Positions 43,615-54,170 of a stretch of DNA of 55,076 nucleotides are shown here, one piece after another. How positions within the stretch are numbered: position 1 is the stretch's first letter; each line of letters begins with the position of its first letter. The stretch is from Caldithrix sp. (GTDB lineage Bacteria; KSB1; UBA2214; DYKH01): positions 1-55,076 of the forward strand of contig DYKH01000009.1 of assembly GCA_020722685.1 (NCBI GenBank). The letters run 5' to 3'. Position numbers and translations under genes: made by a program. The notes beneath the pieces are model-generated. The model did no database searches. It had not been told where the DNA came from and worked only from the letters and a program-made list of their open reading frames with translations.

Positions 43615-44295
43615 TTAGTCATTGTCCCGCAAGAGCAATAACCTAACCAATTGTAGAACGGCCATCGTTGCGGCGGCCACATAAGTCAGGGCGGCAGCAT
43701 CCAGCACCTTTTTAGCGCCGGCAATTTCGTCTTGGCGCAAATAGCCGCCCGAGCTAAGCTGGGCGATGGCCCGACTACTGGCATTGAATTCGACCGGCAA
43801 CGTCACGACACTAAAAAGCACGGCTCCGGCAAAGAACAGAATCCCGATATCGGTGAGAAAAGGAATTCTAAAAATGAACCCGGCGATGAATAAGGGCATT
43901 GCCAAGGTGGAGCCAAAATTGGCTACCGGATAAAGGCTCTGGCGAATATTCAACGGGCCATAGGCCACCTTGTGCTGCAACGCGTGCCCGGTTTCGTGAG
44001 CGGCCACTCCCAAAGCGGCCAGCGAGTTGGAATGATAGACTTCGCTAGATAGCCGCAGCTTCTTTTGCCGGGGATCGTAATGGTCGCTCAAAGTGCCGCC
44101 GGTTTCTTCGACAGTGACATCGTGAATACTATTGCGGTTCAGCAAGCTTTCGGCCACTCGCGCACCGGTCATTCCCGACGCCGTACGAACTTGGCTCATT
44201 TTCGCAAAGGTGCTTTTTACTTTTATCTGTGCATAGATGGTTAGAGCCAAGGCAGGCAAAAGCAGTACCAAGTCCATTGTGCTAAAGAAAAACAT
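43615..44295 (-). CDS. Membrane zinc metallopeptidase (YugP family)
   Basis: The 226-aa protein has an N-terminal transmembrane helix and HETGH at 100-104, the HExxH zinc site, within GVAAHETGHALQHKVAYGPL. Two or three further hydrophobic segments follow (for example FGSTLAMPLFIAGF and GILFFAGAVLFSVVTLP), then FNASSRA, a YugP hallmark, and a C-terminal helix. Substrate unknown. AGGAG precedes the ATG. Confidence 0.92.
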   Translation of the reverse strand: MFFFSTMDLVLLLPALALTIYAQIKVKSTFAKMSQVRTASGMTGARVAESLLNRNSIHDVTVEETGGTLSDHYDPRQKKLRLSSEVYHSNSLAALGVAAHETGHALQHKVAYGPLNIRQSLYPVANFGSTLAMPLFIAGFIFRIPFLTDIGILFFAGAVLFSVVTLPVEFNASSRAIAQLSSGGYLRQDEIAGAKKVLDAAALTYVAAATMAVLQLVRLLLLRDND

Positions 44296-44487
44296 AGTCG
44301 CTCCTTATTATTTCGCTAACATTTGTTTGTCAATCTTCGTTCGTCCTTTGAACTGTGAAAGCATCGCATATGTTTCAACAGTGGACGCATCCGGGTTATT
44401 CGCTCGCTTTCGCATTCCAGCAAGCGGGCCACAGGGAGCACAAAAATCGCTCAGTATCCCATCCTGGAACAAAATGACCGACCGCGT

Positions 44488-44730
44488 TCAACTCTTTTGC
44501 TCGGCCTTGGGGAAAAATCTGTTTTTGAGTCTCTTCAAGCGTTCGATTATTTTATCGCCGGTAGCTGGAAACAGCAAGAAGATAGCCAAAAAGATCAATA
44601 TCCAGCCGGGCATAATGGGTAGTACCAGGCCGACAATGCCAAGAATCAATAACGGCACCGCGTACCAGGCCTTTCGCCTTCTGAAACGCCTAATGTCTTC
44701 TCGCAGATTGGAATTCTTCACCAATGACAC
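44488..44730 (-). CDS. Small PGPGW-type membrane protein
   Basis: The 80-aa protein has a basic N-terminus and two hydrophobic stretches, YAVPLLILGIVGLVLPIMPG and WILIFLAIFLLF, separated by the PGW turn found in the PGPGW transmembrane family. The C-terminus is basic. Its function is unknown. It follows the DUF2914-like gene by 12 bp. Confidence 0.82.
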   Translation of the reverse strand: MSLVKNSNLREDIRRFRRRKAWYAVPLLILGIVGLVLPIMPGWILIFLAIFLLFPATGDKIIERLKRLKNRFFPKAEQKS

Positions 44731-44742
44731 CTATTGATTACC

Positions 44743-45270
44743 TCAATTCAAAACGAATTCAACCGAGCCAAGCTGGACGCCGTTTTCATCCACAATTTGG
44801 ACCTGCCAATCGCCGGCTTTTTTGTACGACATTTCTTTCTTGCTCCACAGCTTACTGTTTCTGCCGTCTCCGATCAGGCGATATTCCGCTACCTGCTCGC
44901 CCCGGTGAATCCAGCGATGGTACACCACAAAGCCGCCGTTCGGTCCGGAGACGGTCGTGTGGCAGAACAAATAATCGGTATTCCTGGTAAAGACAGCTTT
45001 GGCCAAAACAGGCTTGCCGTCTTGTACATCCAAACAGATGACCGCCGCCTCCAGCTTTATGGGTCCAGGCTCCGCCGCTTCCGGTAGCGGCTTTGGATTG
45101 CGCTGCGGCGCATCCGAATTCCTCGAATTGGGGGACAAGACCTCTTGCACTGCCATTTCTCCCTGGTGCCGGCCGCCGGTTTTCCGATACTCAAAAACAA
45201 CGAGAAATCCGACTATCACAAAAAGGATCTGCAATAGCCAAGACGGTTTAAACTCGAAAAACCTACTCAT
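44743..45270 (-). CDS. DUF2914-like membrane-anchored protein
   Basis: The 175-aa protein has an N-terminal transmembrane helix (about 11-25) and a linker. A C-terminal beta domain follows with VYHRWIHRGEQVAEYRL, RNSKLWSKKEM and AGDWQVQIVDENGVQLGSVE, which is the DUF2914 pattern. The domain probably faces the periplasm. No experimental role is known to me. Confidence 0.75.
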   Translation of the reverse strand: MSRFFEFKPSWLLQILFVIVGFLVVFEYRKTGGRHQGEMAVQEVLSPNSRNSDAPQRNPKPLPEAAEPGPIKLEAAVICLDVQDGKPVLAKAVFTRNTDYLFCHTTVSGPNGGFVVYHRWIHRGEQVAEYRLIGDGRNSKLWSKKEMSYKKAGDWQVQIVDENGVQLGSVEFVLN

Positions 45271-45311
45271 TCTTGCTCAGGATGGCTTATCCAATCTCAA
45301 GGTCGCTTATC

Positions 45312-46205
45312 TTAGATGCCTGACCCGTCAATTTTATGCAAATTTTTTGTCATGATCAGTTTGTTACCCACCAATGGATCGATTTCATAGCGCACCTGAT
45401 CAACCGAGCGGCGAATAAGATGCAATCCCATGCCGCCGGTTTTGCGGTTTACCACCGCTTCGATGACGTCAAAATCTTTGGTCTTGTCCACCTTGAAGCC
45501 TTCGCCCTGATCGATCACGGAGATGACCAATTTCTCCCCAGCGGTTTCCACCGCCACTTTTACGAAGCGATTCGGATCCGAATGGTAGGCATGCTCGACC
45601 GCATTCAGGCAAGCTTCGTACACCGCCAACTTGATTTTCCCCAACTCCGGTTCCGCAAAGCCCATGTTCCTGGCCAGACCGGTGACAAAATCGCAGGCAT
45701 GATACAATGCATCCACGCGGCTGGGTATCTCGATGCTGTTTTTGTGGGCCGACCGAATCGGCGCCGTACCGGGTGAAGTGATCGGCGCTGCCGGCCTATC
45801 CGGCAAAGGATAGGCCTCTAAGGCAATTCTTGCTCGCATCTCAAATTCAGACACCACGGCCTCCTCATCTGAGGAAGCCGTCAAGTAGCTGAGCGGATTA
45901 AAAGTGAGCAAATTATTTTGTGCCACATTCCCCATGCGGATGATCTGCAAATCGCCGCCTTTTCTGCGCGCGCGCGCCGTCAGCTCGAACAGCAGCACAA
46001 TGAGGCTGGGCGGCAGCTCCCGCAATTGCTTCAAATCAAGGATAAAGTAGCGGAAGTTTTGCCGGTATGCTTCCTCAAATGCCGACAAAATACAGGGGAC
46101 CATGGAAATGTCACGCGCCGATCCTTGCGGAATCAGCTTGATAATGTTTCCTTGCTCCCCCTCGATGCTGACTTTTACCAGCTCATTCTCTATCATTGCA
46201 TTCAT
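45312..46205 (-). CDS. STAS-like plus anti-sigma-type HATPase fusion
   Basis: In this 297-aa protein the first 110 residues resemble a STAS domain (NFRYFILDLKQLRELPPSLI, KGGDLQIIRMG). Residues about 160-290 form an RsbW/SpoIIAB-like kinase domain with the N-box ELGKIKLAVYEACLNAVEHAY, ISVIDQGEGF and GGMGLHLIRRSVD. Fusing both sides of a partner-switching pair in one chain is unusual. It may govern a sigma factor or a receiver-linked stress response. A second ATG lies at 46196. Confidence 0.85.
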   Translation of the reverse strand: MNAMIENELVKVSIEGEQGNIIKLIPQGSARDISMVPCILSAFEEAYRQNFRYFILDLKQLRELPPSLIVLLFELTARARRKGGDLQIIRMGNVAQNNLLTFNPLSYLTASSDEEAVVSEFEMRARIALEAYPLPDRPAAPITSPGTAPIRSAHKNSIEIPSRVDALYHACDFVTGLARNMGFAEPELGKIKLAVYEACLNAVEHAYHSDPNRFVKVAVETAGEKLVISVIDQGEGFKVDKTKDFDVIEAVVNRKTGGMGLHLIRRSVDQVRYEIDPLVGNKLIMTKNLHKIDGSGI

Positions 46206-46303
46206 GTCCCAGACGCCATGTGTGAGGCATAATCACAATCCAAGAGACATTCCGGATTGATGCGTCGTCTCCACAAAGCGGCAAACAGCGTCCCGGCGAA
46301 CCA

Positions 46304-48106
46304 CTACCACGGGGTCTTCTGCGCACGACTGCCGGCCAGATTACGTTCCAAGAGTTTTGGTCTTAACAACTCGCGCTTGAGAACTTTACCCAACAAATTC
46401 TTCGGCAACTCAGGTCGGATGACGATTTGCTTCGGTATTTTGAACTTGGCCAATTTGCCTTGGCAAAACTCCAACAGCTCTCTTTCTGTTGCACTCGCAC
46501 CTGCAAACAGTGTGACAAAAGCCTTGACGGTTTCTCCATAGTATTCGTGTGGAATGCCCACGGCCGAGGCCTCGGCTACCTTGGGATGTTCCATCAGAAC
46601 CCTCTCCACCTCGCTGGGATAAATATTATACCCGCCGGAAAAAATAATGTCTTTTTTCCTGTCGACGATATAAAAATATCCGTCTTCGTCCATACGGGCA
46701 ATGTCTCCGGTGCGCAGCCAGCCATCCGCCGAAAGCACTCTCGCGGTTTCGGCCTCCTGACGCCAGTAGCCGCACATGACTTGCGGTCCGCGCACCTCCA
46801 GCTCGCCGGTGGCACCGACCGGTAAAGGCTTGCCGGAATTCAGATCGACAATCCGCGCATCCGTGTTCGGCCAAGGCAAGCCGATGCTGCCGTCTTTCAC
46901 TGTTCCCGAAATTGGGTTGCAGTGGGTTATCGGCGCCGCTTCGGTGAGGCCGTAGCCCTCGATCAGCCGGCTGTTGGTGAGCCGCTCGAACTGCCTTCGT
47001 AAAGCCGAAGGTAACGGAGCGCCGCCGCTGATACAAGCCCGCAAAAACGACAAATCCATACTCCGACCGTCCAGAGAATTGACGATAGCAGAGTACATGG
47101 TCGGCACGCCAGGGAAAAGCGTCGCTTTGTATTTTCTGATGTCCCTTAACACTCGCTTGACCTGGAATCGCGGCTCAAGTATCAAGACGGATTTCGTCAA
47201 CAGTGCCAGATGATGCCCGGCCGTCATGCCGTAGCTGTGAATGAACGGTAAGGCGGCCAAGATGACCTCCCTGCCCTCCCGAATGTCGCCAAGCCAAGCC
47301 CTGGCTTGCAGAACGTTGGCGACCACGTTCTTGTGGCTGAGGATGGCAGCCTTGGGCGTTCCGGTCACACCGCCCGTATACAGCAAAATCGCCGGTTTGT
47401 TCGCATCAACTTTGACAATGCTGTCAATGGGCTTGCTCGGCAGGAGCTGGCGGAAAAAAAGCGTATCGATGCGCCGGGCGATTCTTTCTTGAGTCTTTTG
47501 CAGCCGCTTTTTGAATTGAAATGCAAGATTCAGAATAGGCGGCATGTACGTTTCGATGCAAGCGATGATCACTTTGCGCAGCCGGGTGCGATCTTGGATG
47601 CGCGCAATGCGCGGATAGATTCGATCCAGCACAATGATGACCTCGGCGCCGCTATTCACGATTTGATAATGAATTTCCCGCTCGGATAGGAGCGGATTGA
47701 TTGGCACGACCACAGCACCCAAGTACAAAGTCGCCCAATAGCTGATCAGAAATTGCGGAATATTCGGCAGGCAAATGGCCACCCTGTCGCCGGCAACGAT
47801 CTCGTTTTGCTGCAAGCCGGCCGCAAAGCGAAGCGCCAATTTGTGCAGGTGACGATAGGAAATCTTTCTGCCGAAATAGATCATGGCGGTATTCTTGCCG
47901 TTTCCCTGCGCGGCGGCGAGCAAGAGATGGCTGAGCGGGTAATCCGGAATGGGGATGTCATGCGGTACACCAGGATCATAGTGAGCAAACCAAGGACGCT
48001 CTTCCGCAGTCCTGCGGCGAGGAGCCGATGCGAGTTTTTCCAGGGCATCAAAACCGCTTCTCAGAGCGGATTTGACGACAGGAAGTACTTTCTTTAGCGT
48101 CGACAT
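46304..48106 (-). CDS. Long-chain acyl-CoA synthetase (AMP-binding family)
   Basis: The 600-aa protein has P-loop-like YTGGVTGTPKAAILSH (243-258), IEGYGLTEAAPITHCNP, LRTGDIARMDEDGYFYIVDR and GGYNIYPSEVERVL. The C-terminal lysine lies in NLLGKVLKRELLR. These are the adenylation motifs of fatty acid-CoA ligases. It activates fatty acids for oxidation or lipid synthesis. A basic N-terminal extension of about 50 residues precedes the domain. Confidence 0.93.
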   Translation of the reverse strand: MSTLKKVLPVVKSALRSGFDALEKLASAPRRRTAEERPWFAHYDPGVPHDIPIPDYPLSHLLLAAAQGNGKNTAMIYFGRKISYRHLHKLALRFAAGLQQNEIVAGDRVAICLPNIPQFLISYWATLYLGAVVVPINPLLSEREIHYQIVNSGAEVIIVLDRIYPRIARIQDRTRLRKVIIACIETYMPPILNLAFQFKKRLQKTQERIARRIDTLFFRQLLPSKPIDSIVKVDANKPAILLYTGGVTGTPKAAILSHKNVVANVLQARAWLGDIREGREVILAALPFIHSYGMTAGHHLALLTKSVLILEPRFQVKRVLRDIRKYKATLFPGVPTMYSAIVNSLDGRSMDLSFLRACISGGAPLPSALRRQFERLTNSRLIEGYGLTEAAPITHCNPISGTVKDGSIGLPWPNTDARIVDLNSGKPLPVGATGELEVRGPQVMCGYWRQEAETARVLSADGWLRTGDIARMDEDGYFYIVDRKKDIIFSGGYNIYPSEVERVLMEHPKVAEASAVGIPHEYYGETVKAFVTLFAGASATERELLEFCQGKLAKFKIPKQIVIRPELPKNLLGKVLKRELLRPKLLERNLAGSRAQKTPW

Positions 48107-48944
48107 GGTAAAGTTCGGCTCGCTTGGGCTATTTAAGAAAAATGTCCAAAAGACAACTCTGACTGTTTGGCTCTACCGCTCCTTCACAGCCAACGGCCCA
48201 AAGAGCGGTACAATGGCAAATGATGGGAATCTGAAAACGCGATCTTGCCACCTAGTTATTTCTTGCGAATTACCATGGCCGGGAACCGTCCGACAGTAAT
48301 GAAAATTACGGGGTATCTCACCGCAGCCATGAATGTCATTCCTTTAAAACCTTTTCTGGTAGAAGCACAGGCCACAAGCCGGGCTTTGTCTGCATATCCG
48401 GGGGAAATGCCTTGGGCATGACATTTCCTATTTGTCTTACCAAGTGTAGGTCGGAAAGAAATCAGGCCTTATTTCCGCAATCACTCTTCGTCCTGTTTTC
48501 AGCCGCTCCAACCAATGGCAAATCGTATCGATGCGTCAACTACGCAGATCCACGCAAAATGTTTTACTCGGAATCCGGCCTATTCTCATCGCGATAACTA
48601 CAACTTCTCCCCTACATTAAATATATTCGAGTCTAGAGGGAAAAGCAAGAAATAATTTGGGGGAGTTGACCAGCTTTATTACGGAAACTCATTATTTTCC
48701 GCCTCCGTCTCGACGGTCAAAGCGAAATGCCCGCCAAATAGAACCTGAATTTTGCGTCAATTCCTTACCCGTCTTCGCTTGAGAACGAACTCACAGGCCT
48801 AAAAACGCAAGCCGCTCCATAACTGCTCCTGCCTATTGGGGGACATGACACCGTCAGGTGACGATCAGCCTTGAGTGTGCGATTTTAATCCTCGGCGGAT
48901 GAGGTTTACGCCCCCGTACAGGTCAGGTGGAAAATGCCATTTCC
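48107..48944. other. 838-bp gene-free stretch
   Basis: No credible ORF, RNA gene or known riboswitch was recognised. A small inverted repeat (GGAAATG at 48403-48409 with CATTTCC at 48422-48428, with a competing inner ATGCC/GGCAT) is the only clear structure. The acyl-CoA synthetase promoter should lie near its right boundary at 48107-48200. Confidence 0.5.
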
Positions 48945-50477
48945 CTATGCAACCGCCTCCACCCGCTCTTCTTTTGCTGCCGTTACGAAAATACCCGCAG
49001 GACCGACCACCGGGCATTTGGTTTCGCAAATGCCACAGCCGATGCACAAGTCCTCAACTACGTAGGGGAATTTCACCACCCGCATCTCGCCATTCGGGCC
49101 GCGCGCTTCGTGAACATCGAATTTGATGGCTTTGTCCGGCAAGGGACAATGCTCTTCGCAAACCAGGCAGTCCTCCTGCCGGTACCAGGGAATGCAGCGG
49201 CTTTTGTCAAAATAGGCCATGCCCATTCGGAGCTTTTGTTTGCGCTCTAAGGGCAACTCCTGAATGGCATTGGTCGGACAAACTTGACCGCAAAGTACGC
49301 AGTTGTATTCGCAATAGCCAATGCGCGGCACGGCGATGGGCGTCCACATGCCTTCCAAACCGCCTTCCAACAGAGAAGGCTGCAAACAGCCGCCGGTCGA
49401 AGCGCAAATGCGCACACATTCTTGGCAGCGGATGCAGCGGTCGAGGAATTCGCTTTCAGGTATCGAGCCGGGCGGACGAATGGCCAGTCCTGTTTTATTG
49501 CGACTCACGGCGGCCGTCTTTATCACGGCTAAACCCGCCAGACCGGCAATGGAAGCCTGAATCAGGCGACGGCGGGAGAGGTCGATTTCATTGTTGCCGG
49601 TATTCTTACCCCATTTGTAGGCAACCGCATGCGGCTTGCATATCGAGACGCATTCGCCGCATTCGATGCATTCTACCGTGTTCGTGATGGCATAATCGTC
49701 TTCAATGGCATTCATTTTACAGCCGGTCTGGCAGAGGCTGCAACTGTTACAAGCTTCACTCACATATCGCTTGGTCAAGCGGAATTTGGAAAAGATGCCC
49801 AACAAGGCGCCTAAAGGACAGAGATTCCGGCACCAAAAGCGGCGGCTGACCATCCCCAGAGCAAGTATGCCGGCAAAGATCGCAAAAATGATCGCGCCTT
49901 CAAAGAATTTTGGCTGGGCAATTGGCAAGATCGTTCTTTGCGCGAAATCAAAGGCTGCGTAGGCTTGGTCTTCGATTAGGCCAATGGAAAGCGCAGCGGC
50001 GAAAAGCCCATTTGCTAAAAAGACAAATGCAGGATATAGAACGGTAGTCATGGTCCTGGTCAGGAGGGCAATGGGATCGAAGAACCAGACGAGCTGCAGG
50101 GAAAAAACTGCCGCAACCGTGACAGCGGCCAGAATGGCGAATTTCCAGGAACGGAATCTCAGGCTTTCTCTGACTCTGGGCTTACGCTTCTTGCGACGGA
50201 TCAACCGGTCGCTACCATCGATCACCGTTCCCAGGGGACAGATCCAGCCGCAGAAAAAGCGACCCAATGGGATGGTCAGAGCCAAAATGACCAAAGCCAA
50301 AAACATTTCGCCGATAAAAGCCCGTGAGGCGATCATCGTCGCCAGAGCAGCCAAGGGACTGGCCTGCAAGAACACATCCACCGGCTGTTGGCCGCCAAAA
50401 GGATAGCGGGCACGCAAAAACAGGACCATGAAGAGGAGAAGGAAAAAAATCTGCGAGATTCGACGCGCGGTTCTCAT
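48945..50477 (-). CDS. NapH/NapG-like polyferredoxin membrane protein
   Basis: The 510-aa protein has about five hydrophobic segments in the first 220 residues. Two NapH-type CxxxCP sites (CGWICPLG at 76-83 and CRNLCPLG) lie in this part. At least four ferredoxin clusters follow (CNSCSLCQTGC, CIECGECVSIC, CIRCQECVRIC, CIGCGICETKC). A twin-arginine-like SRRRLIQ segment lies between the halves. It looks like a fusion of quinol-oxidising NapH and periplasmic NapG. The electron acceptor is unknown. The DUF362 gene lies directly upstream. Confidence 0.88.
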   Translation of the reverse strand: MRTARRISQIFFLLLFMVLFLRARYPFGGQQPVDVFLQASPLAALATMIASRAFIGEMFLALVILALTIPLGRFFCGWICPLGTVIDGSDRLIRRKKRKPRVRESLRFRSWKFAILAAVTVAAVFSLQLVWFFDPIALLTRTMTTVLYPAFVFLANGLFAAALSIGLIEDQAYAAFDFAQRTILPIAQPKFFEGAIIFAIFAGILALGMVSRRFWCRNLCPLGALLGIFSKFRLTKRYVSEACNSCSLCQTGCKMNAIEDDYAITNTVECIECGECVSICKPHAVAYKWGKNTGNNEIDLSRRRLIQASIAGLAGLAVIKTAAVSRNKTGLAIRPPGSIPESEFLDRCIRCQECVRICASTGGCLQPSLLEGGLEGMWTPIAVPRIGYCEYNCVLCGQVCPTNAIQELPLERKQKLRMGMAYFDKSRCIPWYRQEDCLVCEEHCPLPDKAIKFDVHEARGPNGEMRVVKFPYVVEDLCIGCGICETKCPVVGPAGIFVTAAKEERVEAVA

Positions 50478-50516
50478 AGGGCCATGCTCAAGCTTTACAT
50501 TTCTCGCGGGCCCACA

Positions 50517-51428
50517 TCATGCCGACAGGGTAATTTCTTTCGTTTTTACTTTGGCAAGATCCCTCTTTCCCAAACCCCGATCTTCCGCGATCTTGAGATA
50601 CTCGAGCTCTTTCGAGTCCACGTCGAAAAGGGTAGCCGCATAGGCGTCGACAGCCACGCGGTCGGTGCCGGCAATCATCGTCTTCGTTTCTGCCACGTCA
50701 GCCAAGTTGCCGCCCGAAGGACCATTCTTGAGCAGGATACGATAGGCATCGATGATTGTCAAGCTCGGCTTGATCGCCAGATTGATATCGACGATCTTGG
50801 TCATGAATTTGTTGTGCAAATCTCCCCGATCTCCGCCCAAAAGTCCCATAATGTTCTTGAAGCCAAGAGTGACTCGCGAAATAGAATGATCCTTGGCAAT
50901 CGGCATATTGATAAAAACGTCGGACTCCAGCACATCCTTGTAGAATGGCCAGGATTTCACGATTTGACCATCCGGTATTTGCACCATTTGGAACCGGCTT
51001 TCGATAATATGGCGGACTTCCGCCCCGGCATCTTTGGCCGCTTTCTCAATGCCGCTGCGCGTATAGCATCGTTGCGGCTGGTTGCAAGTGCGATCCAAAA
51101 CGCGCACCCGGCTGGCGCCGGCCTCGAGGCACATTTTCACCATCTCGCCAACTGCTTCCGGATTGGTGTTGGCTGCTTGTTCCGGCAGCCGATCCCAGCC
51201 AATGTTGGGCTTGAGCAGAACGGTCTGCCCCTTCCTTACGAATCGAGCCATGCCGCCCAATTCTTCCACAGCCTTGCGTACCATCGCCGCTGCGCTGCCG
51301 TTCTTGACCGCTACCAATTCCGTTTCAAAGCCGGCCGAGGTAAGATTGGAAAATGCAGAAAAAGAAGTGAGCGCCGCTCCGGCAACCGCCCCCTTTATGA
51401 TGAATTGACGTCTACTAATGTCTTCCAT
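50517..51428 (-). CDS. DUF362 protein with Tat signal
   Basis: 303 aa from the ATG at 51428, which has GAGG 6 nt upstream; the ATG at 51440 and a longer frame are alternatives. The Tat motif SRRQFIIKG lies near the N-terminus. KGQTVLLKPNIGWDRLPEQA and INMPIAKDHSISRVTLGFKN are DUF362 features. The product is exported folded. It sits with the polyferredoxin gene, which suggests a shared redox function. Confidence 0.85.
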   Translation of the reverse strand: MEDISRRQFIIKGAVAGAALTSFSAFSNLTSAGFETELVAVKNGSAAAMVRKAVEELGGMARFVRKGQTVLLKPNIGWDRLPEQAANTNPEAVGEMVKMCLEAGASRVRVLDRTCNQPQRCYTRSGIEKAAKDAGAEVRHIIESRFQMVQIPDGQIVKSWPFYKDVLESDVFINMPIAKDHSISRVTLGFKNIMGLLGGDRGDLHNKFMTKIVDINLAIKPSLTIIDAYRILLKNGPSGGNLADVAETKTMIAGTDRVAVDAYAATLFDVDSKELEYLKIAEDRGLGKRDLAKVKTKEITLSA

Positions 51429-51540
51429 GTATTTCCTCATACAGAATTTCTCTCCGCCAATCACTTCTACTGCGAGATTTGTAGGACAAAAACGAATCCT
51501 TCTTACAAGGGAAAAGTATGAAAGAGCCTTATACGACAAA

Positions 51541-51560
51541 GCCCGCCACCTTGGGCGGGC
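51541..51560 (-). terminator. Hairpin after tRNA-Leu, probable terminator
   Basis: GCCCGCC/GGCGGGC arms (51541-51547, 51554-51560) form a strong stem. On the minus strand only TTTG follows, so efficiency is uncertain. It lies about 130 bp past the tRNA. Confidence 0.55.
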
Positions 51561-51688
51561 CATGACAACCTGCTTCATCTTCTTCCAAAGCGGGCTTGGC
51601 TCTGAAAAATTAAATATCCACGTTCTAGATACTTTTTCGCCTTTCCAAAAATCTTTCCAGAAGACTGAACTTGGTATTTAATGCGTGT

Positions 51689-51770
51689 GCGGAAGGCGGG
51701 ACTTGAACCCGCACGCCGTTAGGCACCACCCCCTCAAGATGGCGTGTCTGCCAGATTCCACCACTTCCGC
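51689..51770 (-). tRNA. tRNA-Leu, anticodon GAG
   Basis: The 82-nt cloverleaf has acceptor arms GCGGAAG/CTTCCGC. The anticodon stem CCATC/GGTGG closes the loop TTGAGGG (anticodon at 51735-51733), and the T arm is GCGGG-TTCAAGT-CCCGC. An extended variable region is present as in class II tRNAs. The CCA end is not encoded. It follows secG by 31 bp and may be co-transcribed with it. Confidence 0.95.
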
Positions 51771-51801
51771 AAAGAAAACATTCTAATACGGACCTGCAGG
51801 A

Positions 51802-52158
51802 TTACTTGGAAGGCGGCGTGGTACCCGGCTGCTCGGGAGTCGCTTCAGGGATCTGCGGCAAGGTGCGCGCCGGCGAAGACATACGCCTCTCCCGCTCCTG
51901 CTCTACCAGACTCCGCTGCGAGACGTTCCCCCGCGTCATCAGTCCGGTAATGAGCGCCAGCAAGAGAAACAGGGCGGCCAGAATGCTGGTGATTTTCGTC
52001 AGGAACGGGGCCGTGCCGCGTCCGCCAAATACACTGCCCATAGCGTCCAAGCCGCCAAAGCTTCCCGCCAATCCACCACCCTTGCTGGATTGGATAAGGA
52101 TAACAAAAGTCAAGAGAACGCTAACGATCAGAAATAATCCGATTAAAACTGAGTACAT
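51802..52158 (-). CDS. secG: Preprotein translocase subunit SecG
   Basis: 118 aa from the ATG at 52158, with GGAG 5 nt upstream; a longer frame lacks support. Two transmembrane helices flank the family motif ILIQSSKGGGLAGSFGG. A Pro/Glu/Arg-rich C-terminal extension of about 40 residues follows. It assists SecYE in export. It lies about 100 bp after tpiA, a common pairing. Confidence 0.93.
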   Translation of the reverse strand: MYSVLIGLFLIVSVLLTFVILIQSSKGGGLAGSFGGLDAMGSVFGGRGTAPFLTKITSILAALFLLLALITGLMTRGNVSQRSLVEQERERRMSSPARTLPQIPEATPEQPGTTPPSK

Positions 52159-52260
52159 TCCGTCTCCAAAATCATGGAAGGTAACAGATAAAGTACATTT
52201 CGAAAACAGGGTCCTTTGGGATGTCCCACGCTTGCGCACTACCCGGCAGCCCGAAGATCA

Positions 52261-53010
52261 TTATGCCTTAATAATTCCTATAAAGGAAGCAACATCCAAG
52301 CTGGCGCCGCCGATCAGTCCGCCATCGATGTCCGGTTGAGAAAGCAGCTCGCCGGCATTGCCCGGCTTCATGCTGCCGCCGTACTGAATGCGCACCTTCT
52401 CGGCAACGATCTCATCGTACATCCGGGCGAGCAAATCACGAATGAACTTGTGGGCATCTTGGGCCTGCTGCGGAGTTGCCACCACGCCGGTTCCGATCGC
52501 CCAGACCGGCTCGTAGGCAATGATGATCTTTTCCATATCAGCGGCTGTCAAGCCCGTCAGGCATCCGAGCACCTGTGACGCTACCACCTCTTCGGTACGG
52601 TTGGACTTCCTTTCCTCAAGCGTCTCACCCACGCAAACGATGGGGAGCAACCCGGTTTGCAGCGCCCGCTTTATTTTCTTGTTGACAGATTCATCCGTCT
52701 CGTGAAAGAACTGCCTGCGCTCCGAATGGCCGAGGATGACATAATCGCAGCCGGCCGATTTCAACATTGCGGCGGAGACTTCGCCGGTGAAGGCGCCTTT
52801 TTCTTCCCAGAAAATATTTTGTCCGCCCAAAGCAATTGGGGAATCTTTTATGACTGTGTGAACGACCGTCAAATCAGTGAACGGCGGACATATTACCACC
52901 TCAACGCCGACGCCATCCTGCAAGCTTGCCTTCAGCGATTCGGCAAATTGCACTGCTTCGCCGACGGTCTTGTTCATCTTCCAGTTGCCGGCAATGATTC
53001 GTTTACGCAT
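52261..53010 (-). CDS. tpiA: Triosephosphate isomerase
   Basis: 249 aa from the ATG at 53010, with AAGGA 4 nt upstream. NWKMNK supplies K11, VILGHSERR supplies H95, and AYEPVWAIGTG contains the catalytic Glu. It interconverts dihydroxyacetone phosphate and glyceraldehyde-3-phosphate in glycolysis. It lies between gapA and secG. Confidence 0.97.
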   Translation of the reverse strand: MRKRIIAGNWKMNKTVGEAVQFAESLKASLQDGVGVEVVICPPFTDLTVVHTVIKDSPIALGGQNIFWEEKGAFTGEVSAAMLKSAGCDYVILGHSERRQFFHETDESVNKKIKRALQTGLLPIVCVGETLEERKSNRTEEVVASQVLGCLTGLTAADMEKIIIAYEPVWAIGTGVVATPQQAQDAHKFIRDLLARMYDEIVAEKVRIQYGGSMKPGNAGELLSQPDIDGGLIGGASLDVASFIGIIKA

Positions 53011-53073
53011 TGGTTCCTTATTCAAAAGAGGGCTGAGAAGGTATCCAGCCCTCTGTTCGTTCTCCATCAAAAA

Positions 53074-54165
<1,092 letters not shown>

Positions 54166-54170
54166 ATCAG

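Noticed and set aside
48412..48597. 61-aa plus-strand frame in the gap before the acyl-CoA synthetase
   Set aside because: No ribosome-binding site, recognisable domain or neighbouring plus-strand genes.
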